64,000 nucleotides of DNA, from NCBI RefSeq assembly GCF_040581485.1, contig NC_090134.1, positions 19,707,501-19,771,500 of the forward strand, in the 5' to 3' direction. A program made the translations under genes and the position numbers. The notes under the pieces are model-generated. The model did no database searches and was not told where the DNA came from. It worked only from the letters and a program-made list of their open reading frames with translations. This stretch comes from Linepithema humile (Eukaryota > Arthropoda > Insecta > Hymenoptera > Formicidae). Of this stretch, positions 26,303 to 38,625 are shown piece by piece (the first letter of the stretch is position 1; each line of letters starts with the position of its first letter).

Positions 26303-28469
26303 AATATCAATCGTCTTTCTGGCGATGGCGCGCACACGGGGTTAACGCGGGTAAGCCCTGACCGTTGGGAGCCATTTGCTAATAGATGCCGCGACATGCC
26401 TCCATTAGACCGCAGGGACATTCTGGCAAGCAATATCCCATCGGAGATTCAGACTCGAATTACTGCTTACGAGATCCTGGTAATTATACGTGGGATCTTA
26501 ACCGCATCTTATATAACGCTTGTCATCGCGTTTTTGTTTGCGCAGTTGCATATCGGTCGCGTATCGACGATATCTCGTCGAAATAATCTTCGAAACTGCA
26601 AACACGAATTTTCCCGAAAATGATATAAATCTAAAAGCCACAGACAGATAATTAAAAAAAAAGATAGTGCAATAAAAAAGAAGTAAAATATTTTATATCT
26701 TCCTTAAGTTCGCTTTCATACAGCAGTATAGACTCGCACGTATGTATTATATCTATGATACACCTATGTGAGAACGTATGCTTATAGACGTTGCCAAATG
26801 CCCACGAGCGAGCGAGCGTCAGGGGCTTAATTCGCGTCGCTAATTTTCGCGGAACCTACGCGTAATGCGATTGCACTCGAGCGGACAGGAGCAATGCGGC
26901 CTTCGGAGACGGAAATTCCAGAGGTAACCGTCCACGAAGATGTGGTGGGAGCCCTCTCCTCGCCTCTCGCGCTCTCGTCGGCTTTCCCCTCCGACTATCC
27001 TTCGACGCCCTTTCATCCACGTTCTCACTGTCTCTCGCGATATCGGCGTACTAATTGGCAGCCAGCTTCCCCCAAACCCGACGTGACCGCCGCCGCATCG
27101 ACGTCGCGTCGACACGAAATGAGATACGGCGAAATTTCGTTTAAAACTTAGCCGACGAGCGTAAGCCACTCATCGACCACGGCCGCCAGCTCAAAGCCGC
27201 AAAGCTACTTTCTCGCGTCTCCCGCTGGTCGTGGTTCGAGCTTCGAAGCTGCATTACACGGTGAGGTGGTGCGTAGCACTAAGACAGCGCGCGCGTCGCG
27301 CCAACGGGAGGCCTAAATACTGTTGACGTTTCGAAACAATATAGTCGCCGGGGTCACGCTAACTTCGACGGTGGCCTACGCTCTAACTAGCTGAGCCCAG
27401 GCGCCAACTGCTAACTCCGTTAGCCCCGGGCTTCGAGTCTTTCTCTTTCCCACCCGCGCTCACGGTACGCCATCGTCACTGCCGTTGCTGTTACCAACAC
27501 TAGTGGTGTTGCCGTTGCTACATTACCACATCGCACAACAATAAACCTAACTGCCAAAATGGAAAGTCCCTCGGCTATTTAATGAGCCGGCGCGTAATGC
27601 AGTTTGTCGATTACGGCATTGTTCGCCGGACGATAACGCGCGGCTCGGAAACGTTTGCCTTTGCCAAGATCCTTCGCCTTTGGCCGTTTCGCGAAGCCTC
27701 AAAGCCGCATGTCGGTGGCAAGTGCGAGACGAAGGATGTACGTAATGAGATCATTTGTAGTTGGAATCGCGGTTACGTACGCGTAAATGTTGCTTCGGGA
27801 TAAGATTAACAGGGTAGAGATAGCGTGTTTTCTTGCGCTATTCCAAGTTATTGTTGAATTAGTTGTTAACGAAAATTGACTATACTTAACTAGTAGCTAC
27901 ATCTTGCTCAGAGTTTACGCACAATCGAGATTGAATGCAATCCTTTGCTCGAATAATAGCGTTTGTCAATGTAAGAGAGTCGTGACAAAGAAGATGGAAA
28001 GTAAACTCGCAGAATATTTGGACATCAAATTTCACACGCGATTTCCTTTTTCCGTTCGCGTTTCTAGGTGACTATTAATATTAAGCTTTTAACGAGGACC
28101 ACGTTTACGCGAAACCCGATTTAACTCCGGCCAGGGGCTCGATACCAGCCGGTAACTCGGTTAGTCCGGTAATCGCATTTGAGGCATGGATCGTTAACTT
28201 ATCGCACCGCGGCAAATTTTACGTCGTGATTTAAAGGGTCGATCCGCTCAAGGCGATCGACAAGGATTTATCCCGATCCGTTACGTTGAATGGATTTGCT
28301 TTGTCGGAATCCTTGCGGCGCGATGTCAATTTTTCCTTTACACTTTTCGTAATTCGAGAATCGCAATAATTGTCTCGAGCAGTGAATGGCATGCGATGAG
28401 ATGCGATAACATGCATGTGAAATAATAATCGCGCGGTATTTGTGAAAGAAGTTCAGCGTGTTCCCTCAC

Positions 28470-28637
28470 CATTGGTAAGATGCATGCGAGCGTGTTCATC
28501 GGGGAAGACAGTTTCGGAACGATCGCTCGCGGTGGAGCTACTGCTCAAGGCGCTCGCGTGACCTCGACGTGTTCTTCGACCTAAAGTTCCGCCGCCGGAA
28601 GTCGCCTTTTTCGTGGACGCCGCGTAAACGGTCTCAC
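28470..28637 (-). CDS. teneurin exon, intracellular domain (Ser-rich block)
   Basis: A 168-nt symmetrical phase 1-1 exon only 595 bp downstream of the previous one. Acceptor is ttctttattgcag; donor is gtgaggga. It is open throughout in the predicted phase. It starts ETVYAASTKKATSGGG, passes a basic run (LGRRTRRGH), then SALSSSTASDRSETVFPDE, and ends HARMHLTN plus one base. The Ser-rich SALSSSTASDRSE part aligns by eye with SALSLTDTDHERK in vertebrate teneurin tails, again in the expected order. The exon is GC-rich. The final G joins either the microexon at 21540 (Gly) or the 19488 exon (Asp), so both splice products stay in frame. Confidence 0.83.
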
Positions 28638-29232
28638 CTGCAATAAAGAAGATAGGAATATCTTTGAATAGCCGGGAAAGCAGTTCTTTCCTTCAGAAAG
28701 CGCCTGTTTTGCTAACGAGCGCGAGTCGTGCCGCTTAATTCAATCTTCCATTAGCGCGTGGACAAAGAAAATTCTTGAGTCCTTTAATCCTTTCGGAATT
28801 GTTTTCAAAGAAGCGAAATTATTTGTGAGATCAAAACTTTTTTTTGTTTTATGTAAGTGTACTTTTTGATTTCAATAAGTGACTTTTATACAGCGTGTTC
28901 CTAATTTTATTTTCGGCACAGCATTTTACGTAAAATATACATATAGCAATTTTTTTTCAACCACCGGAAGCGCATCGTATCTAAGATAGATTAAACATGA
29001 AATATTTTATCAGAATGGATTGAAACGGCAGTCATCGTACGTGTAATATCGTATTGTTCATCATTTTAAATCGCTCGTATGCCGTAGTTTTTCAATGAGC
29101 TCGTCTTGTACGCGTTATAGTTGTACAACATAGTACAAAATTGCGTTTGATGAGATTCATCTTGCCGCGAGCCCGTAAGTATCATCTTGCGTGCAAGCGA
29201 ACCAGCGTTCGCGGCTCTAATTAACTCCCTAC
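28638..29232 (-). other. short teneurin intron
   Basis: A 595-bp intron, the shortest in the gene here. AT-rich, no feature seen apart from its splice sites. Confidence 0.75.
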
Positions 29233-29436
29233 CATTGCCGTTGCGAGATCTCTCGGAAGATATGCTGCCGTTATAATGATGCCGGCGAGAGTTTGTGCTT
29301 TCGAGGGGAAACGGAGAGGCTTGCCGATGATTCGGTGTCAAGGTTGGGGGCGGCGTAGGAAATGGCGTGGTCGGGTTGTCCGTGGTTGCTGCGCCTTCCG
29401 TGTCGGATCCCGTACGGTACGATCTGTCTCCCGCAT
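29233..29436 (-). CDS. teneurin exon, intracellular domain (SDTEGAA and proline-rich block)
   Basis: A 204-nt symmetrical phase 1-1 exon after an 18-kb intron. Acceptor is gattaatttgtgcag; donor is gtaggg, weaker than the others. It reads AGDRSYRTGSDTEGAATTDN, then a Pro/Thr-rich stretch (TTPFPTPPPTLTP), then a Ser/Arg/Asn-rich end (SISSERSRNGN). The GSDTEGAA segment resembles the DTETEGAAS segment of vertebrate teneurin cytoplasmic tails, and it follows the acidic cluster exon just as in vertebrates. This is one of the main reasons for the family call. The open frame continues past the donor, so the 3' boundary rests on the phase match with the next exon (28470-28637) as well as on the GT. 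Confidence 0.82.
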
Positions 29437-31482
29437 CTGCACAAATTAATCACACGTTAATGGCGCTCATTTTTATCAGCTTGACATTTTCAGCAAGAGA
29501 TATTCTCCTATTATTTAAGTAAATCTAACAAAATTATTCGCCGGCGCATCAAAGCGTTATCAACAGTTTTATTGCAAATTAAGATCGACGAATTAAAGTT
29601 TTATCGCGTCTGCGAGTGCTTCGTGCATGAGCGAGTGCTTTAATGTTTTAAAGTCCGCGTTAAACTCGTGTTAAACCTGTGATCTTGCCGCTTGCGGACA
29701 ACCGCAGACGTACCGCAGCACACATGATCCCGCATATGAGCGCGCGCCTCGCATCTTCGTCTCGGCAGCAGCGGGACTTTCTATGGCTCAACCATCATTT
29801 CGTTTTACGGATCCCCGCTGTGATGCAACCCACTACCATGCCTCGCCTTTATCGCCAGTCGACATTTCCGCCAGATCCGAGCACTTCGTCGCGCGTCGTT
29901 GCTCTGATCTGCATTTGCTTAAGTTGACGCATGTCTAAACTCTTAAAGGCGCTTGTCACCAAAGCAGTGTTACTCTGAGGGAGCTTGCATTACCCGGCGC
30001 GCGATAGCGGAACACAAGAAGTGTGGGTAGAGGAGACTTTCTACCGTAAGAAATGCGCCGGTATGCCGGTGTGCTCGCGCACGATATGCGACCACGTGCG
30101 CGCAGGTACGGCTATATTTTTAACCACGTTGACACCGTACAAGGTGTACCGAGAGTTATTTCTTTGACGAAGAGACATACTCGGAGATACGCAAGGGTGA
30201 CGCTGAAAGGGTAAAGTAGCGGGGCAATGCAGTTAGCCGCGCTGAGGTAGGAATTTTTCTGTAACATTCTCGCACTTCCAGTCATCTTCCCATCAATGAC
30301 GGAGCGCTATGCGAAATTACTTTCGCTTGGAATTCAAAATCTTTAGCATTATATGGCATTTATTGCAAACACGCATTCTTTAATTAGAAACACGATTTGG
30401 CGATATTGTGTTCGTTAACCGGCAGATAATTGCCGGGTGCAGAAACGCACGTTCTAATTTACTATTAAGCTTTCGTTGTGGCAGACAAAGGGGCATCATA
30501 GTGAGAAAAGGTTAGGATGGGAGTTTAGTATGGAAGGAAGGACGAGATCGAATCTTGTCGGTAATTAATGAGGAAAGTTTTACAAATAGCCGAAGGCATA
30601 GTCACTAAACGCCTTAGCGAGCTCGTGAATCCCATTCACAAGCAGGGTATCTCTACGCAAAACTAAGTTTTTAATTGATAATTATCCTTTCTCGTGCGAG
30701 AAGAAAGGATAAGACTATTAACTGTTTCGCAATACGTTATATCGCTCCGTTGATTAGGCTAAGAAGAGTTTCGTCAAGATACATGCGATATTTTATACGA
30801 CGGAAGCTTTACAGTAACATAAAAATAATTCTGTTTGTATGATAAATTAGCTGTATGTATTTAAGCACCGTGACATTCTGCGATTCGTAAATTGAGCGTA
30901 AATAAGGAGATCAGATATGTCATCGACCATTTCATAGTTTTGTTCCTCTTTTGTTTTTTTCATTTCCCGTGCGCTGAAAACCGATATTCGGGCTTAGAGA
31001 AGAGTCAACAAGGTGTTAATTACGTTCTCGCGCTGCGCGTTGCGCTTTAAACGTTGTTTGCATCGAAATGGACGCGCTTGTCGGAAGCGACGCGCGGCTG
31101 CGAATTGACAAATCAGTTTTTCAGATCGGACGGCAGCCTACGCGCGAGAGCGCGGAATAGGCGATCTGCGGGTTACATCAAAGATTCCAAGTGCTTTCCG
31201 CTGCTTCCTGTTCGGAGCCGCCGCCGTTGTGAGCGCGCACTCACGATATAAAGAGAGATACGGGCAAGATGGGCATCCTGATAGTCGAGACGTCTGAGAG
31301 TGAGTAGCCGAGGGCCGGGGCAGTGGCGCTGATATTGCTCGCATTAAACTTTCATATTCAATCTTGCCACCCACCGTTGGGGCCCCTTCCCCGCAGTCCC
31401 CGGCCCTCATTCCACCGTTTCGCCGTACGGAGAGCGAGCACAGCCCGGCATCAACCCCACATGTAATTGTGTTATGTCCTCT

Positions 31483-31506
31483 TCTCTCTCTCTCTCTCTC
31501 TCTCTC
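31483..31506. repeat. TC microsatellite
   Basis: Twelve TC units inside a longer pyrimidine-rich stretch running to about 31610. Confidence 0.92.
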
Positions 31507-34500
31507 CCTCGCCCTCTTCTTCACTCTTCACTAACCCCTGTCTCTTCCTTCTCCGACCTTTCCTCTTCTCTTCTCCCCATTTCCCTTCGGCGCGACCTCG
31601 GTTATCCTCCTGCTCGCGCGGTTCCGCTACGCCCTCGCGACGCCTCCTCCTTTCTATATTGGATTTTCTAATTCGAAAACGTCGTCGTGACGTTTAAGAG
31701 GATACGTCGTTTCTTTATCGGCTGCTTGCCACTTCGCTTTCGGATCGGCGCGACAAATGACTGTGATTACGAGAGACTATTTCGCGTCGTGCTTCGCAAT
31801 AGATATTGACAGGCGGCGCATCGACACGTTTCGCGCCATGTATCTATTGTATAACAAAAACCGATGGCTAACTAGTTTCTCTGTTTCGTTTAAAATTGAA
31901 AAATATGAGTTCTATAAAAGTAATGTTTAAGACAAAACACGAGCATAAGATATTTCAAGCTTCGTCCAAATGCTATTAATTTTTTTTATTAAACTTTACT
32001 AAATTCTAGAGCTGTACTTTAAATGAAACTGAAAATAAAATTCTAGCATTGCGTTCTAGAGAGAATCGATAATGGAGACAACAATATTATTAGTAGCTAA
32101 TAATATTACAGCGCGTGGCATTATCTAAATAGTAATTTTCGTGAATTCGTCGATAGGCTCGCACAACAATGTTCGCGCTTTCATCGACCGTATCGATCGT
32201 GAGAGCGTTAACCACGTAACAACATCTCGCCGGTACGTCGACGTAGCAAAACGAACAGTCGGCGCTTATCTTTAATCGACCGTTAATCATCGGCGCCGAT
32301 CGCGTGCTCACCGGTGTCCCCTTTCGACACTCCCGGCAGCCGTGCGAGTGCACGAGCTAGCCGGACGATTTATCTCGTAAAGCACACGGGGCCGCCGGCC
32401 CCTCAGACCCTCGCCACGCTCGGAATTTACAGTCCTGTCTCGTCCTGTCTGGTGGCATTTCTTCACCCCGGCAACGGTTCCTTCCGTGGCGACTAAACGC
32501 ACGGCGGGTGGGCCCCGGCGCGACAAGGAGAACCGTGGCATGTCGTGTGCACACGATGCATTTTGTTTGTAGGGGATTGTTGCCATGGCAGCGAACTGCG
32601 AACATCGAATGCACTTCGCCCCAGCGCGGCACGGCGCGGCGCGGCGCGACGCGGTGCGACGCGGCAGCACCGACACGGCTCGTAGACCCGAGCGCGCTTG
32701 CGGAAGAGTTAGCCCCCGGCTGCTTTCGCAAGCTCCGCGCAACGGCCCGTGTACACCTGGACACGGTAGACGACGCAACTTTGGACGAAGGGCGGTAATT
32801 TTCTTCGAAATTTTGCTCGTGAATGACGCTGCATCGCGGTGGCTAATGCGCGCTTTTTGAAAGCGCGATTCCCTCTCTGATGATTTTGCATTGCATTAAA
32901 ATGCGAGTATAGAATATCGTAACAGGGAAATATTAAATTTCACAAAACAAAATTGAACGAGATTTATATTGTCTGGATTGATATGTGGAGTAATTGGAAA
33001 AAAATAATTGTACACTCAGAATTTAATATTTATTGGTTAGCTTAAATCATATTTTTTAAGCCAATTTCGATCATTACTACATGTTTCGAATGTGGAAGTG
33101 TATAAATTGTCACACAATGTTTTGTAAATCTTGCAAGAATGCAACGAATGTTTGTGACAACTGCAAATAAGTGCATTTTTTTACAAATATTTTTATTTTT
33201 ATACGAATAGATTCAGCTATTCTTCAATGTAAATGTGTATAAATGCATTTTTTTTTTATTTTTACACAAATACCGAATATTATATCAATATGCAACTGCG
33301 TTGCAATTTTGCTTTTATGTTTTAGATCAACTATTCAATGTAAAAAATATTCGCATAATATTGAACACTTTTTTTTATTTATGATTATAATTAATTCTTT
33401 TTTTATTTGCCGAATATTTACGCAGAAAAATATACTGTTACATAAGGTGTACACGTGTCAAGCGAGAAAAAAAAGGAAAGAATAAGGGATGCGAGACGCG
33501 TTTTTCGAGTAGCTGTCGCACGCACAAGGAACAATAGGATACCTACGTCGCGACTCATATCGAAAACCAATTTCCGAGACGTCAACAAAACGAAATCGGG
33601 CGCCAGGAGGGAGTTCGTCGGCGTTTTTCTGGTAACTGCTAGAGGTTGGAGATCACTTTGAGCGAGAGAGTTTGGCAAGAGATCGAGAAGTGGCTGTACT
33701 TTCAACAGGTGCAAAGTGTCTTCGTTGAAAGGGCCACTCTTCTACTGCCTTCGCCCTGCGCCTCTTCCTTCCGCTTTTTAAACTGCAAGCTCTTTGATAG
33801 AAAGCCTAAAGCGCCCGCGTACCCTCCGGGGAACGAGACGATACGCATATACAATTACGACGACTCACAATAAGTCGATGCTCCGTTTGAGAAAATAATG
33901 ATGCTCGCTAATGAGCTAGAGATACTCGCCGCGCGCTTCATATTCCGACTGGAATAGTATGTTCCTTCCTCGCAGAACATTTCGAATTTTCGTCAACGCG
34001 AACAACTTTCCCCAGCAACAAGACAACGACGTCGGTATATAATCGAGCTCGTGATGAAACACGACGTGATAGAAATTGTCGTAATAATATTACTTATCTC
34101 GCGCGCGTTGAACGTCATACGCGTGCGTTTTACATCGATCGCGACGTTGTGCACGCAGCGTGACGGAGATTTAAGGAATATTTACTTGTTCTATCTCGCG
34201 AAATTAGGAAACACACGCTAGATAGTTGGCTATTTAAGAATGGAAGGTATTATATTAGAAAATACTACGAGGGGTTATTGTGATTTTTACCAATATGGAC
34301 GCTTGTATCCGCTTAAATGAAATTCCAAATAGTTTTATGATTCTCTATGGAATTTTAATAACATTCATCGATCGTAAAACGTGTTTTTTCTTTTTTATAA
34401 AGTTTCATATAAGTATAGTTAGTGCAGCATACAAGTTGCATTAACCAAGATTATTTTGCTCTTGCTTCTAAAATTGACTTGTAATATCCGTTTCATATTA

Positions 34501-34861
34501 TAATATATTAAATATTTATTAATTAAATATGTAAAAACATTTAGAGGAAACTAAAAACAAATGCTTAAATTTGTCGAATATCCACTCTTAAAAAAGGCAT
34601 GAAAGATCGATACTCGAATGTATCGAAAGTATTGTTGATGCTTTTCCGCGACGCTGATTGGTTATGGCGATTATTCTGATAGTTTAATAGATTGAGAGCG
34701 AAGGTTATTTTGACGGTTATTTAAAATAAAAAAAATTTATTAAAATATTTAGATTTGATAATTATTAAATGATTATAATAAGTGCGCGCGCCTGTATTGT
34801 TCTAGTAGTTATAATATATATTTTTTAGTTTTCTCTAAATATTTTAACATTTAATCAATAA

Positions 34862-34867
<6 letters not shown>

Positions 34868-34895
<28 letters not shown>
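34868..34895. repeat. TA microsatellite
   Basis: Pure TA run of 28 bases. Confidence 0.95.
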
Positions 34896-34898
<3 letters not shown>

Positions 34899-35068
34899 AG
34901 TAATACATATAATAAATGTTTAAATACGTGATATTTTATTGCACTAGAAATATTTTTGATATGACAGCCATTAAACTGTAAAATTTTCACTGTCACATCA
35001 CCGCGGAGTTAACGCGATGATATTTTATAAAAAGGTACCAAAGTTTTATCGTAATGAGCAATTTGACT

Positions 35069-35087
35069 GCCGCTTGTCACAAGCGGC
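35069..35087. repeat. 19-bp perfect palindrome
   Basis: GCCGCTTGTCACAAGCGGC: nine-base arms around a single C. GC-rich arms in an AT-rich setting. A second, looser inverted repeat (ACATTGT..ACAATGT) follows at about 35090-35116. Confidence 0.85.
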
Positions 35088-38000
35088 TGACATTGTAAAA
35101 CGAGACATACAATGTTAACGAATAAAATTTAATACATTTTGCGTCCAAGCAGACTAAAAGAATTAAACGTTGGGTCAAAAACACAACCGCTGTTACCGGC
35201 AATACTGCCATTGAAACGGAAAAAGGGACAGAGAAATGACCATGTGGAATCCCACGGGATTCCTGAAAAACGATGCGACGAGTTTAGCCTACGATCAGTT
35301 ACACCAATCAAAATAGCAACTGTAAATGGTACGATCGTAATCACGCAAAGTCTTCAAAGCTAAAATTTCTGGTATGTAAGTTTGAATGTCGGACTTTGAA
35401 CTGATAAATAATTAAAATTTGCCGTTATTATATGAGACACTCGGTATTTTACAGTATCTATTGAAATTGTTATTTGGAAAGTATAGAATGTGTAGAGAAA
35501 AAGAAAGATATGAATACGAAGATAATGTACGGTACAGTTTCGACATTAAACGTTGTTCCATTCAGGCGGACAGGAATAAAGGCGGTAGTCGAGTCTTTCT
35601 ATATACTATCAAAGGAGGTTCTACATGAACGCTAGCAAAGAAGAAACTTAGTATTTGTCTGAGAGCTTGGGGCGATCGGGAAGTGTACGCAATTTTTCGC
35701 CTTTGAACCTTCGGCGAAAAGATACGGGCGACTATGCAAGCGCAAATGGAATCTGCGGTTGGCACCCTATCAGTTTTTTCTCCGCATATTACACACCTTT
35801 ATTTTAAATCGGCACTTTCATAGAATGTTTATTGGCTGATTTAACAAATTTTTTCATCTAATGAAAATAGTATAAATTAACGTAGTAATCAAACACTTTT
35901 GACACAGTCTGTTACATGTGGATATATTTTTATAATAAATTATATTCTTTATTAAATAATTTATTAAATTAGTTAACGTAAAGTAGACTGTTTTAATTAG
36001 ATCAAATCAATCAGATAATATCGAGAATAATAGAACTGTCTGTTGGCAATAACAAATGTACATTAATACGAAACTTTCCTACCAATTGCTTGTGAAAGAA
36101 CGCCATGAAGTTTGATATCATCTGCCTCATTTCTCATTCTGCTTATAGAAAACAGAATCGTAGTCGACGACGAGGGTTCGAAGTTCAATGTTCGCTACAG
36201 TATTCCTATCTATTTAATGTTTTGTTTTTCTCATGCGATCGGCTACTAGTGCATTGAGTCCCTTCTTCGACAGTAATGAATAGTATATTCGTTATATATA
36301 TTTTATGAACGGCACGAGAACTTTTCTCATCATCCTTGAAACTAGGAATTACATATCGATATCTCCCGTTATTGACGACGTTGGTGCGGAATAGCATACC
36401 ATCGGTGGATTCCCTAGCTTCAAACTTTCTATCACGAGTTTCCGCGCTTTTTTTTCACTTCTTCTTTTCTTAATATTATTTCATAGAAAAAAGTAGAGTC
36501 TGCTTTAATATAAATAAGGATTATAATGAACGAAGAACGTAATGAAATTTAATAGCAAATGTTTTTATATTACACATAATAATTAATTACAAGCAGTAAT
36601 AGACAAATGTTTCTGTAGGTATTTCGGTTAATATGCAATGAATTAGTAACAAGAATTAAATACTTCTTGTGATGTGTTATAAAAATATCAATATTGTACA
36701 TGCACATCAATGTTATGATTAAAGCTACAATTAATTAACTATATCAATTGATTACTTATATTTTAACTTGGTGCATCACTCATATTTTAACTCACTGTAT
36801 CGATATCAACATCGAGATTAAGATACAAACAACGATGGCAATATTCTAATTGCCATGGATACAACGTTAAATTGTCAATTCAAGCAAGTTTATCTCTCAC
36901 TGAAAATATATCGACGTTGTTTATATGCACTGAATTTATTCAATATACATTTACAATAATATTATCACACAATTTAAGTAATCGAAATTTAAAACGCGGA
37001 AATATGTATTTTTCCTGCAGATGTTTTTCTCATTATTATGTTTTGAAATATATACGTATGTTTTCAAAATTAATTATTTAATTTAACTCTGATTGATTTT
37101 TGAGAATACATGCAATAGTTAGCATTAAAAAACAATATTAAAACTCACACAGCAAAGAATTATTTGCAGTAATTAATTTAAAAAAATCTGCAAACTCGTA
37201 CAAATTTATTTAATACACGTAATTCAAATCCATTCTGACATAAAACAATCTCAAGCTCTCTGTGGTAGCAAGCAATGTGTCAAACAGATTAGAAAATCTA
37301 AGCCTTGAGTACTACGCTGCGGAAACGCCAGGCTCGGAACGTATTTTACCGGGTTATCGTTAGCGGCGAAACAGCGGCGCGATAGTGAGATGCGCATTGT
37401 TAAAGAGCGACCGCGGTAAATTCATTACGACCTCAACTACATGCGGTCTACCGCTTTTTGCTACAGAGTCCTTAATGTTCTGCTTTGACATTTCGTTACG
37501 TAAAATTGTAATTTTCTACAGGTGCTTCACGAAGTGTTCATTAAGCTGCAATAATAAAAGATTATTGATATATCTTGAAATAAGAGAAAATAACTTTAAT
37601 GCTATTCTATCACTTGAAAAAGAAAAAAAGATTAAATCATATATATACATAAATATAAAATAGATATTTTCTATTTTTAACAATAAATTATATAATGACA
37701 TAGTTAACTTTATTCCGAAGTATCGATTTATTGTACAACTGTACGTTATATATGTATAAACTTTGATATAGTATATTAATTTTGATTTAATTTGTGTTAA
37801 ATTTAGCTGACATCTCAAGCACATATTAACGGGCATATTAAAAGTAGAATTCAATGAATATCTTCATTGCATTAAAATAACATTGAATTGAATTACTTTT
37901 ATCGAATTTAATATCAGCTATCAATATTTTTGGTCGGGTGGGTTTTCTTATTAATCGGATTTAAAATAGCACGAATAACCGATAAGGATTACTTTGAATA

Positions 38001-38601
38001 AGTAGAATCAGATTTAAGTTTAAATATATAAAATTATTTAAAAATATATTAAATATGTTGAATCGGATCAAAATTATCTCGTTTAAATATATCATAACAT
38101 ACCCGAAGAAAATCTCTGATGTAATTAACGAGAATTTCAACAAAAACTAAGTATACGTCGTTTTAACCGAGTGTATTTTAGCTTAAAACATTTAATAATC
38201 TTTATGAGCGGCATAAGAGTATGTCTACCGTTACACTAAATCAGATGCGTATATTTTATACTAATCTCAAGAACTCCCATTGCACCGCTCGCACATTTTC
38301 CTTACGTCAGATGGATAAGACAGGCGGTAGCTTCTTTTAGAGATATTGTTAGTAATAGCCGCCGACATCTTGGTTATCTCCACGCGAGACGTTAAAACCT
38401 TACGCCCGAAATTATGATCTACGAAGCGTGAATAATTCCGTCTGGCCACCATTCATTCCGCGGTCGGTGTAAATTATTGCAAGGATCGCATTAATTTCCT
38501 TTGCGAATAATTAACAACGCACCGGACAACGAAACCTTCGCGCACCTCCTACGCTTTTGCAATGGTCAGTCCTTCCGTCGGTACCCTCATAGTCCGGACG
38601 T

Positions 38602-38625
38602 CCCCCCCCTCCCCCCCTCCCTCCC
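38602..38625 (-). repeat. G-quadruplex-forming tract
   Basis: Runs of 8, 7, 3 and 3 C separated by single T on the plus strand. The minus strand, which is the sense strand of the teneurin gene, has four G-runs with one-base loops. Confidence 0.85.

Larger units (their letters stand above)
21567..28469 (-). other. teneurin intron
   Basis: Intron of about 6.9 kb. It contains a diverged tandem duplication (22191-22506), a plus-strand exon-like segment (25783-25979), a 25-bp palindrome (26278-26302) and CpG-dense DNA at about 26800-27560. No other gene seen. Confidence 0.65.

Noticed and set aside
31138..31524. 128-codon minus-strand open frame with Arg-Glu repeats
   Set aside because: Its start is the TC microsatellite read in another frame. 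The internal acceptor that would make it an exon is poor.
32308..32778. Overlapping 156- and 135-codon minus-strand open frames
   Set aside because: Both lie in the same GC-rich patch in different frames, with low-complexity Arg/Ala content. Best explained by lack of stops in GC-rich DNA.
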